12,800 bases of DNA from Comamonadaceae bacterium (GCA_947505995.1 CANNNB010000048.1:1-12800); one strand, 5' to 3'; shown: positions 1 through 7,871, counted from the first letter of the stretch. Notes: generated by a model not told the origin, from the letters alone. Numbers and translations are program-made.

Positions 1-591
1 ACGGCCATGGCCATCAGCGCCAGCATTGCCATCAAAGAACAGTTGCAGAACTTGGTGCAAAAAACCCGCGATGCTTGGGGCCCCATTGATATTTTGGTAT
101 GCAACGCCGCTAGCAACCCCTACTATGGCCCTACCACGGGCATGAGCGATGAAATCTTCAACAAGGTCATGCACAACAACGTTCTGTCTAGCTCGTGGCT
201 TTGCACCATGGTCTATCCGGACATGAAAGCCAAACAGGATGGCGCCATTGTGTTGGTCTCATCGGTGGGAGGTTTGCACGGCTCATCTGTCATTGGCGCT
301 TACAACATTTCCAAAGCCGCCGACATGCAACTGGCTCGCAACTTGGCGGTGGAATGGGGGCCAGACAATATCCGCGTCAATTGTATTGCGCCTGGCCTCA
401 TCCGAACCGCCTTTGCCAAGGCCCTCACCGACGACCCTGTCAAGGCTGGCATGGTTGAAAATGAAACACCCCTGCGCCGAATTGGGGAGCCCGATGACAT
501 TGGCGGTATAGCGGTTCTCTTGGCCAGTGCAGCGGGTAAGTACATTACCGGCCAAACCATTGTGGCTGACGGCGGCATGATGATTCGATAA
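1..591 (+). CDS. Short-chain dehydrogenase/reductase (SDR), 5'-truncated by window edge
   Basis: The reading frame is open from base 1, so the start lies upstream of the window; the ATG at base 7 is internal. The visible ~196 residues are the C-terminal three quarters of a classical SDR, an NAD(P)-dependent oxidoreductase of about 250 residues. Counting from the ATG at base 7, I see CNAAS near residue 32 (the NNAG-type strand 4 motif), NNV near 57 (active-site Asn region), SS at 85-86 with Ser86 as the catalytic Ser, and YNISK at 99-103 giving the catalytic Tyr99 and Lys103. The motif IRVNCIAPGLIRT follows, and the usual GQTIVADGG ending is present. The Gly-rich TGxxxGIG cofactor motif must lie upstream. 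The substrate cannot be told from the sequence; the closest flavour is the DHRS4-like / 3-oxoacyl-ACP-reductase-like group. A hairpin terminator follows 17 bases after the stop. Confidence 0.9.
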   Translation, partial: TAMAISASIAIKEQLQNLVQKTRDAWGPIDILVCNAASNPYYGPTTGMSDEIFNKVMHNNVLSSSWLCTMVYPDMKAKQDGAIVLVSSVGGLHGSSVIGAYNISKAADMQLARNLAVEWGPDNIRVNCIAPGLIRTAFAKALTDDPVKAGMVENETPLRRIGEPDDIGGIAVLLASAAGKYITGQTIVADGGMMIR

Positions 592-608
592 TGTTGAATT
601 TTCAACAG

Positions 609-639
609 AAAAGCCCAGAGCAATGCACTGGGCTTTTTT
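609..639. terminator. Rho-independent terminator, probably bidirectional
   Basis: A perfect 10-bp stem (AAAAGCCCAG at 609-618 with CTGGGCTTTT at 628-637) encloses a 9-base loop and runs into six T residues on the plus strand, so it should end the SDR transcript. On the minus strand the A-run of the left arm gives a four-T tail, so it may also end the convergent sodB transcript, whose stop lies about 50 bases away. A separate short dyad, TGTTGAA/TTCAACA, sits at 592-607 just after the SDR stop. Confidence 0.85.
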
Positions 640-687
640 GGGGGTGTTCAATGGAATCTGAATGAACAGACTCCAAAGCAAATTCAA

Positions 688-1269
688 TTAAGCAAAATTG
701 GCTTCTGCAAAAGACCAATTGACCAATTTGTCCAGATAAGTTTCAACAAACTTGGGACGCATATTGCGGTAGTCAATGTAGTAGGCGTGTTCCCAAACGT
801 CGACTGTCAAGAGGGCTTTGTCGGCCGTTGTTAGGGGCGTTCCTGCAGCGCCCATGTTGACGATGTCAACGCTGCCGTCAGCCTTTTTAACCAGCCAAGT
901 CCATCCGGAACCAAAGTTGCCAACAGCGCTTTTCACAAAGGCTTCTTTGAATGCGGCATAGGAGCCAAATTTGGCATTAATGGCTGCAGCCAGAGCACCT
1001 GTGGGCTCGCCACCACCATTTGGCTTCATACAATTCCAAAAGAAGGTGTGATTCCAAATTTGAGCAGAATTGTTATAAATGCCACCGCTGGATTTCTTGA
1101 TGATTTCTTCCAAAGACATTGATTCGAACTCAGTGCCCTTTTGTAGATTGTTCAAATTCACAACGTAAGCATTGTGGTGCTTGCCATGGTGAAATTCCAG
1201 AGTTTCTTGGCTGTAGTTGGGTACCAATGCGTCAATGGCATAAGGCAATGCTGGCAGAGTGTGTTCCAT
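688..1269 (-). CDS. sodB: Superoxide dismutase [Fe]
   Basis: Cytoplasmic enzyme that dismutates superoxide to oxygen and hydrogen peroxide. With the ATG at 1269 the product is 193 residues, the same length as E. coli SodB, and it opens MEHTLPALPYAIDAL. The four metal ligands are in register: His27, His74, Asp157 and His161 (DVWEHAYYIDY). Tyr35 and Gln70 of the second shell are also present; Gln at this position is typical of iron-type enzymes. The frame extends 19 codons further upstream, but that segment matches nothing in the family. The ATG at 1269 also has a GAGGA ribosome site about five bases before it. The gene lies downstream of xseA in the same direction across a 128-base gap that holds a plausible promoter of its own. 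Metal choice is inferred from motifs only. Confidence 0.96.
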   Translation of the reverse strand: MEHTLPALPYAIDALVPNYSQETLEFHHGKHHNAYVVNLNNLQKGTEFESMSLEEIIKKSSGGIYNNSAQIWNHTFFWNCMKPNGGGEPTGALAAAINAKFGSYAAFKEAFVKSAVGNFGSGWTWLVKKADGSVDIVNMGAAGTPLTTADKALLTVDVWEHAYYIDYRNMRPKFVETYLDKLVNWSFAEANFA

Positions 1270-1307
1270 GTGTTCCTCGTTAAAGTGCAATAAAAATTCA
1301 ATCAGCC

Positions 1308-1336
1308 ATTGTAGGTCGATCGCCACTTATTGTCTG
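1308..1336 (-). promoter_or_regulatory. Candidate sigma-70 promoter of sodB
   Basis: On the minus strand CAGACA (plus 1331-1336) and TACAAT (plus 1308-1313) are 17 bases apart, matching the -35 box in four and the -10 box in five of six positions. Transcription would start near 1301, about 30 bases before the sodB ATG. An imperfect inverted repeat (1338-1347 with 1375-1383) lies just upstream, between this promoter and the end of xseA. It has no T-run, so it is only a weak candidate for ending the xseA transcript. Confidence 0.4.
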
Positions 1337-1397
1337 TGAACCCCATGCAAAAGGCACAGCTTGTCTGGGGTTGACATGGGTTCTCTCACCTAAAGCG

Positions 1398-2702
1398 CTA
1401 TTTCACTTGCAAGTTAACTTGGCCATCTGCCAAGCTAGCTGTCACGGCCTGGTTCGATTTAAAGTCACTGGCATGCGTCAGGGCACGACCTGCATCATCG
1501 GTTAACCAGGCATAACCTCGTTCTAAAACCAAGTGCGGATCAAGCAAGCCCAATCGGGTACTCATGTTCAAAATTTGCTGGTTGCACAATTGAAAGTTTT
1601 GTTGCAGAAGCTTTGGCAAATTTTCAGAATGCCTAGAAAGCATTTGTTTTTGAGTTTGCATTTGCGATTTCAAACCATACTGAAGTGATTGGCTTAAGCG
1701 CATCAAATGCGTGTTTTGGTCCTTCAATCGGGTTGAAGGACGCCCCAGTCGGTTGGCAATCCAATCTAGTCTTTGGCTCATCCGGTCTAGTCTGGTGGTC
1801 AGTGCATCAGAAAGTGCGAGTTGCATTCGGTCGCAATTGGCCGCTAGCAACGCACCCTCCATGGCAACCAACTCGGCAGCGGCAGTCGGTGTTGGCGCCC
1901 GCAAGTCGGCTACAAAATCTGTCAAAGTAAAGTCGGTTTCGTGTCCTACGCCAGAAATGATGGGAATGGGACAAGAAGCAACGGCCCTGACCAAGGCTTC
2001 ATCATTGAAGGCCCATAAATCTTCCATAGAGCCGCCGCCGCGCACCATCAATATGACATCAATGACGACCGCTTGTGTCTTTAAAATTGTGGAAGCTTTG
2101 GGCAATTCGCTCTGCCAACTGACCAGCTTTTTCAAGCTTTGCAGCAACTCTTGAGGTGCATTCAAACCTTGAACTGCGGACGGCGCCACAATAACTGGAA
2201 TGTGCGGCACACGTCTTTGCAAAGCGCTCACCACGTCATGCAATGCTGCAGCGCCCAGTGAGGTAATGACACCAATGGCTCGCGGTTGAGCAGGAATGAC
2301 TCTTTTGCGCGAAGCTTCAAACAGCCCCTCTTCCTCCAACTTGGCTTTGAGTTTTAGAAACTGGGCGAACAAATCACCTTGACCCGCTCTTTGCATGGTT
2401 TCGACAACCAATTGCAAATCGCCCCGCGCCTCATAGACGCCCAACTTGCCTCTAAGCTCCACCATTTCGCCATCTTTGGGCATAAAACCTAAAGCACTGG
2501 CGGCTCTTTTGAACATCGCACAGCGGATTTGCCCGCTCTCGTCTTTGAGATTGAAATAACAATGACCGCTGGCTGCCCTCGAAAAGCCAGAAATCTCGCC
2601 CTTGACCGCAACAGGGTTGAACCTCGCATTCAAGGTGTCAGCAATTGCAAGGCACAGTGCACCAACTGACCAAACACGCGGCTCAGAATCTGGTCGAGTC
2701 AT
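1398..2702 (-). CDS. xseA: Exodeoxyribonuclease VII large subunit
   Basis: Large catalytic subunit of exonuclease VII, which with XseB degrades single-stranded DNA to oligonucleotides in the cytoplasm and takes part in DNA repair. The 434-residue product has the N-terminal OB-fold (about 10-105) with GEISGFSRAASGHCYF. The catalytic core has GVITS at 144-148, Asp156, RGGGSMEDLWAFND from Arg221, and GVGHETD at 251-257 (His254, Asp257), then DLRAPTPTAAAE. These match the D155/R205/H238/D241 set of E. coli XseA. A long helical, glutamine-rich C-terminal part follows, as expected for the coiled-coil arm. Between Asp156 and Arg221 there are about 15 more residues than in E. coli, around 194-213. 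The ATG at 2702 has a modest AAGG site upstream. No xseB is in view. Confidence 0.96.
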   Translation of the reverse strand: MTRPDSEPRVWSVGALCLAIADTLNARFNPVAVKGEISGFSRAASGHCYFNLKDESGQIRCAMFKRAASALGFMPKDGEMVELRGKLGVYEARGDLQLVVETMQRAGQGDLFAQFLKLKAKLEEEGLFEASRKRVIPAQPRAIGVITSLGAAALHDVVSALQRRVPHIPVIVAPSAVQGLNAPQELLQSLKKLVSWQSELPKASTILKTQAVVIDVILMVRGGGSMEDLWAFNDEALVRAVASCPIPIISGVGHETDFTLTDFVADLRAPTPTAAAELVAMEGALLAANCDRMQLALSDALTTRLDRMSQRLDWIANRLGRPSTRLKDQNTHLMRLSQSLQYGLKSQMQTQKQMLSRHSENLPKLLQQNFQLCNQQILNMSTRLGLLDPHLVLERGYAWLTDDAGRALTHASDFKSNQAVTASLADGQVNLQVK

Positions 2703-2780
2703 TGGAAAACCTTATTTTTTGCGGCATTCAAGGCCATTTCGACTGCAAAAGCTTGTTTATTCAAGGCGAATCAATCCACA

Positions 2781-2806
2781 GCTTGCAACTAACTTGTGTT
2801 GCAAGC
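2781..2806. repeat. Perfect 9-bp inverted repeat with 8-bp spacer
   Basis: GCTTGCAAC at 2781-2789 is the exact reverse complement of GTTGCAAGC at 2798-2806, with TAACTTGT between. The spacing suits an operator for a dimeric regulator or a small hairpin in the xseA leader, about 80 bases upstream of the xseA ATG. There is no T-run, so it is not a terminator. Confidence 0.6.
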
Positions 2807-2946
2807 CAAATGCACAGTTCAAAGGGCATCGTGCGACGTAAGCCATTGATTTAATTCTAAAATTAACTGTTTAAAAAATGAGCATCTGTATAAAGCCCAG
2901 CATTCATGCGGTTTCCGAGCCTGCTTTCGCCAAGTTCTTCACAAAG

Positions 2947-2955
2947 TTATCCACA
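2947..2955 (+). promoter_or_regulatory. Consensus DnaA box
   Basis: TTATCCACA is the exact high-affinity DnaA-box 9-mer. It lies about 70 bases before the exbB start, downstream of an AT-rich stretch. It is single: I see no second good box nearby, only the partial match AATCCACA at 2773-2780. It could be a chance occurrence or a DnaA regulatory/titration site; it does not look like an origin. Confidence 0.35.
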
Positions 2956-3017
2956 GAAATGAAGAACAAATCGATCAGCCATAATCAAAAGTGAATCCAT
3001 AAGTAGAAAGTTTGATT

Positions 3018-3635
3018 TTGATCAGCATCATACAAGCTGCAGGATGGCCCATTTGGCCTCTCATTGCCTGCTCTATCTTTGCGCTCGCCATCATTTTGGA
3101 ACGCTTTTATGCCTTGCAAACCTCGAAGGTTTTGCCCGAAAGCGCGTTGCACAGTGCCATACTGAGTACCCAAAAGGGGTTTCCTAGCCAAACCGCCATT
3201 CAAGAGATTGCTCAAATGGGTGCCGTTGGGCCTATTTTTGCAAGCGGTTTGCAAACACTTGCTTTGAAGCCCCATGCCAAGCACCAAGATGTTCGTGAAA
3301 GCATGGAAATGGAAGGACGCATGGCTGCCCAAGGTTTAGAGCGCTACCTGAACGCCTTGGCCACATTGGCTTCAGCTTCACCCTTATTGGGTTTGTTAGG
3401 CACCGTGGTTGGCATGATAGAGCTGTTTGGATTGCAAACACCGGGTCAACAACAACCTGCAGAACTGGCGCATGGTATTTCAGTAGCGCTTTACAACACG
3501 GCTTTTGGACTCATGGTTGCAATTCCTTGCCTCATGGCCTGGCGATTCTTCAAGTCCAAAGTTGACCGTTTGGTGTTGCAAATGGAATGGGCTTCCGAAC
3601 GGTTTGCCAGACATTTGTCGGACATGCGTGAATAA
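3018..3635 (+). CDS. exbB: ExbB/TolQ/MotA-family proton channel protein
   Basis: Inner-membrane subunit of an ExbB-ExbD type motor that uses the proton gradient to drive a partner, classically TonB. With the TTG at 3018 the product is 205 residues, opening MISIIQAAGWPIWPL. There are three membrane segments: about 10-28, 116-137 (SPLLGLLGTVVGMIELF) and 158-178 (YNTAFGLMVAIPCLMAW), with a cytoplasmic loop between the first two. Thr129 and Thr161 match conserved channel threonines. Oddly, the third segment reads GISVALYNTA where E. coli ExbB has GIAEALLATA, so the glutamate equivalent to Glu176 is Val. A second TTG at 3012 is possible; I prefer 3018 because AGAAAG (3005-3010) lies seven bases before it. 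It heads a tight operon with exbD, and no tonB is present. TolQ is less likely because no tolR/tolA/tolB follow. Confidence 0.88.
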   Translation: MISIIQAAGWPIWPLIACSIFALAIILERFYALQTSKVLPESALHSAILSTQKGFPSQTAIQEIAQMGAVGPIFASGLQTLALKPHAKHQDVRESMEMEGRMAAQGLERYLNALATLASASPLLGLLGTVVGMIELFGLQTPGQQQPAELAHGISVALYNTAFGLMVAIPCLMAWRFFKSKVDRLVLQMEWASERFARHLSDMRE

Positions 3636-3655
3636 AAATTTGAAATGAGCTCATC

Positions 3656-4078
3656 TTGAAATTTAAAAAGAACACAGCCATTGAACCCGATATCAATTTG
3701 ATTCCTTTCATTGATGTGCTGTTGGTTGTTGTCATTTTTTTAATGCTTACCACCACGTGGTCCAGGTTCAATGAGATGAATGTGAGCTTGCCATCAGCGG
3801 CAGCCCAAGACCCGTCAGACGCGACATTGCCTTGGGTGGTGCTTGTGAATTCGCAAGGCAGCTATGCCGTCAATGGCCTCAAAATTGAAGGGCGAGGCTT
3901 GCAAGACCTCAGCATGGCATTGACTGGCATGCGCAAATCTGAAGCGGCACTTCTTATCAAAGCCGATGCTTCAGCAAGTCACCAAGCTGTGGTCAATGTG
4001 TTGGAAGCGGCACGAATGAATGGTGTTTCTAAAATTGCATTTGCAACTCAGAATTCAGCGCAAGCCAACAAGCCATAA
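3656..4078 (+). CDS. exbD: ExbD/TolR-family biopolymer transport protein
   Basis: Partner of ExbB in the proton-driven motor. It is a single-pass inner-membrane protein of 140 residues, the usual family length. A short charged N-terminus is followed by PDINLIPFIDVLLVVVIFLM. Asp20 sits in the membrane helix at the place of the essential E. coli ExbD Asp25. The remaining ~100 residues form the periplasmic domain, with the typical late motif LLIKADASASHQAVVNVLEAARMNGVSK shown only in part here: Lys-Ala-Asp then Val-Leu-Glu-Ala-Ala. The start is a TTG with a weak GAG site six bases before it; no in-frame ATG fits. It begins 20 bases after exbB and ends 10 bases before lpxK. ExbD is favoured over TolR by this context, though the two families are hard to split by eye. 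Confidence 0.9.
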   Translation: MKFKKNTAIEPDINLIPFIDVLLVVVIFLMLTTTWSRFNEMNVSLPSAAAQDPSDATLPWVVLVNSQGSYAVNGLKIEGRGLQDLSMALTGMRKSEAALLIKADASASHQAVVNVLEAARMNGVSKIAFATQNSAQANKP

Positions 4079-4088
4079 ACATCCCATC

Positions 4089-5075
4089 ATGTTCCATTGC
4101 TTGCAAAAACTTCCTCGTTATTGGCACAACCGCAATGCCATCACCTATTTGCTTTGGCCATTTGAAGCCATTTACAAAATTGTATGGTTCATCAGGCAAC
4201 GAGCCATCAGCTTGGGATGGGTCAAGCAGCATCGCGTCAATGCCACTGTCATTGTGGTTGGCAATGTTGTGGCAGGTGGTGGCGGTAAAACACCGCTCAC
4301 CATGGCCATTGTTCAGCGTCTTGTCTCCCAGGGCTTTCAAGTGGGTGTGGTGTCTCGCGGTTATGGCAGAGCAAAAGCAAAGCCTCAAATTGTGAATGCA
4401 AACAGCTTGGCCAGCGAAGTGGGGGATGAACCCCTTATGATTTTCCAAAAATGCCATGTGCCAGTGGTGGTCGGCGCAGAACGTGTTGAGGCTGCAAGGC
4501 ACTTACTCAATCAGTTTGTTTCTGTCAATGTTTTGGTTTGTGACGACGGTCTGCAGCACATTGCGCTTCAACGTGATGTCGAAATTTGCGTCATGGATGC
4601 AACTGGTTTGGGCAACGCACGTTTGCTGCCAGCAGGCCCATTAAGAGAGCCTTGGCCCAGACATGTGGACTTGCTTCTTCACACCCACCAAAGAACAATG
4701 GCTGAGGGATTTGAATCACGGCGTGAACTCAGCTTGTTTGCTTTGACATCAAATGGTGAGCGAATTTCAACAGCAGATTTGCAATCTAAACCTGTTGAAG
4801 TTGTATCGGGCATTGCCAAACCCGAAGCCTTTTTAGCCATGCTGAAACAAGGTCAATTTCAAATTCACCATTCAACAGCCCTGCCAGACCACGATAATTT
4901 TCTGAATTGGAAACCACTGTATCCCGAACTGCCTCTTCTTTGTACTGAAAAAGATGCTGTTAAGTTGTGGACGCGGTTTCCTCAAGCGCTGGCAATGCCT
5001 TTGGTTTTTGAACCTGAAGAAGCATTTTGGCAGGCCTTCGATCAACTATTTCAAAGCCGCCACAGGTATCATTGA
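4089..5075 (+). CDS. lpxK: Tetraacyldisaccharide 4'-kinase
   Basis: Inner-membrane-associated kinase of lipid A biosynthesis that phosphorylates the 4' position of tetraacyldisaccharide-1-phosphate to give lipid IVA. From the ATG at 4089 the product is 328 residues, equal to E. coli LpxK. An N-terminal hydrophobic/amphipathic segment (about 17-40) serves for membrane binding. Then come the P-loop GNVVAGGGGKT at 58-68, SRGYGR at 89-94, GDEP at 112-115, the DDGLQH motif at 152-157 and PAGPLREP at 181-188. The frame is open upstream into exbD, but the extra residues are unlike the family and the start at 4089 avoids overlap, though no clear ribosome site precedes it. Its place between exbD and kdsB puts lipid A and Kdo activation in one transcript. 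Confidence 0.95.
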   Translation: MFHCLQKLPRYWHNRNAITYLLWPFEAIYKIVWFIRQRAISLGWVKQHRVNATVIVVGNVVAGGGGKTPLTMAIVQRLVSQGFQVGVVSRGYGRAKAKPQIVNANSLASEVGDEPLMIFQKCHVPVVVGAERVEAARHLLNQFVSVNVLVCDDGLQHIALQRDVEICVMDATGLGNARLLPAGPLREPWPRHVDLLLHTHQRTMAEGFESRRELSLFALTSNGERISTADLQSKPVEVVSGIAKPEAFLAMLKQGQFQIHHSTALPDHDNFLNWKPLYPELPLLCTEKDAVKLWTRFPQALAMPLVFEPEEAFWQAFDQLFQSRHRYH

Positions 5076-5078
5076 GCC

Positions 5079-5285
5079 ATGGACACAAAATTACTCGAAC
5101 TGTTGGTTTGCCCTGTTACCAAGGGCCCCCTAGATTTGCAGCGCGAATTGCAAGAACTCTGGTCGCGCAGTGCCAAGCTTTCATACCCTATTCGCAATGG
5201 CATCCCCATCTTGCTGGAAAATGAAGCCCGCACGCTTAGCGACGAAGAGTTAGAACAACTCAAACCGCGCACCCCCGTCGTCTGA
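5079..5285 (+). CDS. Trm112/YcaR-family small protein
   Basis: A 68-residue protein beginning [18 protein letters not shown] and containing [16 protein letters not shown] at about 36-51, the signature of the UPF0434/Trm112 group (E. coli YcaR, which lies between lpxK and kdsB there too). Its biochemical role in bacteria is not established; eukaryotic Trm112 is an activating subunit for methyltransferases. Only one cysteine (Cys11) is left of the set that binds zinc in other members, so this form probably does not hold zinc. It starts 3 bases after lpxK and ends 18 bases before kdsB, so it is surely part of the operon. Confidence 0.92.
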   Translation: MDTKLLELLVCPVTKGPLDLQRELQELWSRSAKLSYPIRNGIPILLENEARTLSDEELEQLKPRTPVV

Positions 5286-5303
5286 TCTCTCTTTAATTGG
5301 CAC

Positions 5304-6065
5304 ATGTCGCAAGCCTTTACAGTCATTGTTCCTGCTCGCTTGGCATCCACGAGACTGCCTCATAAACCCCTGGCGGATATCCATGGTTTGCCTATGGTGG
5401 TTCGTGTTGCCCAACGTGCTGCACAGTCCCATGCCATCCAAGTAGTGGTTGCTGCAGACAGCCAAGAAATCATCGAAGCTTGCGAAGCTCATGGGGTTCG
5501 CGCCTTGCTTACCAAAATCGACCACCCAAGTGGCAGTGACAGGCTTGCACAGGCCAGCATGCTCTTGGGATTAGACCCACAAGATGTGGTTGTCAATGTT
5601 CAAGGCGATGAACCCCTTATCAATCCTGAACTCATCAATGAGGTGGCCGATTTGCTCGTTCAGCGCCCCATCGCCAGCATGAGCACGGCTGCCCACGAAA
5701 TTCTCGACCTTGCAGAATTCACCAACCCCAATGTGGTCAAAGTGGTTCTCGACCAAGCGCAATTGGCGCTTTATTTCAGCCGCGCACCCATTCCTTGGTG
5801 GCGAGATGGTTTTGCAAAAGGCATCCAAAGCCTGCCACAACCCGCGCCCCTGCGGCACATTGGCATTTACGCTTACCGCGTAGGGTTTTTGCAAAGCTTT
5901 CCAAGTTTGCCGCCAGCCCCCATTGAAACGGGTGAAGCCTTGGAGCAATTGCGGGCACTCTGGCATGGCCACAAAATAGCTGTGCATGTCACCTCTGAAG
6001 CGCCTGCCCCCGGGGTCGATACGCCAGAAGATTTGGAAAGGGTCAGAGCGCTTTTCAAGCCCTGA
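5304..6065 (+). CDS. kdsB: 3-deoxy-manno-octulosonate cytidylyltransferase
   Basis: Cytoplasmic CMP-Kdo synthetase. It joins Kdo to CTP to form CMP-Kdo, the donor used by the Kdo transferase that modifies lipid IVA. The 253-residue product has a nucleotidyltransferase fold with [14 protein letters not shown] at 10-23 (CTP loop), [10 protein letters not shown] from residue 74 (E. coli KdsB has HQSGTERLAE), [10 protein letters not shown] around 98-107 (metal and nucleotide binding) and [11 protein letters not shown] at 237-247, the usual C-terminal metal site. Length and motifs are complete. The ATG has no strong ribosome site, which fits translation within the lpxK operon. Confidence 0.96.
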   Translation: MSQAFTVIVPARLASTRLPHKPLADIHGLPMVVRVAQRAAQSHAIQVVVAADSQEIIEACEAHGVRALLTKIDHPSGSDRLAQASMLLGLDPQDVVVNVQGDEPLINPELINEVADLLVQRPIASMSTAAHEILDLAEFTNPNVVKVVLDQAQLALYFSRAPIPWWRDGFAKGIQSLPQPAPLRHIGIYAYRVGFLQSFPSLPPAPIETGEALEQLRALWHGHKIAVHVTSEAPAPGVDTPEDLERVRALFKP

Positions 6066-6154
6066 AAGCATGGCTGGGGGGCGTCAGGAAAATACAGGCT
6101 TCCCGTGATATTCTCCAGTCAGAGCCATTCACACCATGGCGAAAGATTCAATAA

Positions 6155-6832
<678 letters not shown>

Positions 6833-6877
6833 CGCATTCAGGCCTTCAAACCCCAGCAAGCTTGCCTTCATCTGAAG

Positions 6878-7858
6878 CTAGTGGCTTTGCTGCTGAGACA
6901 TGATGTCCAGCAACAAGGCCACTCTTGTTTTAACGGGACTCAAAGCACCCGTCGCATCAAACTCATGGCCACTCGTGGGTACGACAGCACCTTGATGACA
7001 TCGGCTGCTTAATCGAATCTGAACCTTTTCAATTTGGGCCCTAACTAAACTTTCCTTCATTTTTGAACTGATTGAGCCATTGCCTGTTCCAGCAACCACC
7101 AAACCCTGAACGCCTGCATTGACCAGTGCATCCACATGCTGAGAGCTTGCGTTGACATGGTTCATGACAATCTCCACCCATGGCCATTGCGCAGGCAACG
7201 GCAACTGAGAAATGTGCAATTTTGAGTTTTGCAAAGGCTTGATGAAGGCTTCAAACCACTGAACCTGGTCGTTTTGAATCTTTCCAGCAGAACCCGTTTC
7301 TCCTGAATCAAAAGCGTTCAATCGAGTGGGGTGTATTTTTTGTACGAACTGGCTGTGATGAATTTCGCCTGCAGCGACCAACCAGACTCCTGACCCCTTG
7401 GTGGACGCCGCAAACACCAAAGCGTCCCTTAGGTTTTGCGGGCCGTCTGCATCTTTGAAATTAGCCGGTCTCATGGCGCAAGTTATGACAATGGGTTTTA
7501 AATGGTTAAGCACCTGAGACAAAAAGTAAGCCGTCTCCTCAAGAGTGTCGGTGCCATGAGTGATCACAATTGCTGCAACTTCTTCTTGAGCTAACCAGTA
7601 ATCACAGCGCTTGGCCAAGCGCGCCCATGTTTCAAAGTCCATGTCCTTGCTGTCCAATTGAGCCACTTGTTCTGCTTCAATTTGGCATGCAGCCAAAACT
7701 TCCGGCCAGGGTGCACTGTTACTGCTTTCAGACTTCAAAAGCTCACTGATTCCTCGTTGCGCAGCCTTGTACGTCAAGCCCTCGTGGGCTGATTCAGATT
7801 CACCGGCAATGGTACCGCCTGTGCCTAAAACAACAATTTTTTGCTTTTTTGCTTGCAT
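6878..7858 (-). CDS. Asparaginase, type II-like, without signal peptide
   Basis: Hydrolyses L-asparagine to aspartate and ammonia; some family members also use glutamine. The 326-residue product has the N-terminal GTGGTIAG at 12-19 with the nucleophile Thr16, Tyr30 in the flexible active-site loop, LDSKDM at 69-73 (substrate-binding Ser70) and HGTDTLEETAYFL from 101, giving Thr103 and Asp104 of the second catalytic triad. DGPQNL follows near 138. The Lys of that triad I place only tentatively at Lys154. HGTDTLEET and MRPANFKDADGPQNL resemble the periplasmic type II (AnsB) form. The N-terminus, however, is MQAKKQKIVVLGTGG with no leader, so the enzyme should be cytoplasmic. It is divergent from lexA and its ATG lies only 12 bases from an SOS box. 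No strong ribosome site is visible. Confidence 0.9.
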   Translation of the reverse strand: MQAKKQKIVVLGTGGTIAGESESAHEGLTYKAAQRGISELLKSESSNSAPWPEVLAACQIEAEQVAQLDSKDMDFETWARLAKRCDYWLAQEEVAAIVITHGTDTLEETAYFLSQVLNHLKPIVITCAMRPANFKDADGPQNLRDALVFAASTKGSGVWLVAAGEIHHSQFVQKIHPTRLNAFDSGETGSAGKIQNDQVQWFEAFIKPLQNSKLHISQLPLPAQWPWVEIVMNHVNASSQHVDALVNAGVQGLVVAGTGNGSISSKMKESLVRAQIEKVQIRLSSRCHQGAVVPTSGHEFDATGALSPVKTRVALLLDIMSQQQSH

Positions 7859-7871
7859 TTCTAAATATACT
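7841..7871 (+). promoter_or_regulatory. Candidate lexA promoter
   Basis: TATACT at 7866-7871 matches the -10 consensus in five of six bases and overlaps the left end of the first LexA box, as expected for autorepression. The best -35 is TTGCTT at 7841-7846 with a long 19-base spacer, so this is tentative. On the other strand TATATT (plus 7864-7869) overlaps it almost exactly and could be a -10 for ansA, whose ATG would then lie at or very near the transcript start. Confidence 0.35.

Larger units (their letters stand above)
2703..3017. other. Divergent intergenic region between xseA and exbB
   Basis: About 315 bases without a credible gene; short frames here lack family motifs and overlap the xseA start. 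It should hold the promoters for xseA (minus) and the exbB operon (plus). Visible elements are a 9-bp dyad (2781-2806), an AT-rich stretch at about 2846-2880, a TATAAA (2889-2894) that could be a -10 box for exbB but lacks a good -35, and a consensus DnaA box (2947-2955). I found no convincing Fur box, which would be expected if this ExbBD pair were iron-regulated. Confidence 0.6.

Noticed and set aside
283..687. Minus-strand frames opposite the SDR gene
   Set aside because: Shadow frames of a well-supported coding region, crossing the terminator hairpin, with no family motifs.
1270..1326. N-terminal extension of 19 residues on sodB
   Set aside because: The extra residues match nothing in the SOD family, while the ATG at 1269 gives the standard 193 residues and has a GAGGA site; the extension also covers the likely promoter.
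2980..3000. Possible Fur box upstream of exbB
   Set aside because: The ATAATC-rich stretch shares only scattered bases with the 19-bp Fur consensus and lacks its symmetry.
4020..4088. LpxK starting inside exbD
   Set aside because: The added 23 residues are unlike LpxK and would overlap exbD by 59 bases; the ATG at 4089 gives the exact family length.
5079..5285. Cysteine loss in the Trm112-like protein as a novelty
   Set aside because: Loss of the zinc cysteines is, as far as I recall, common in proteobacterial members of this group, so it is noted in the feature only.
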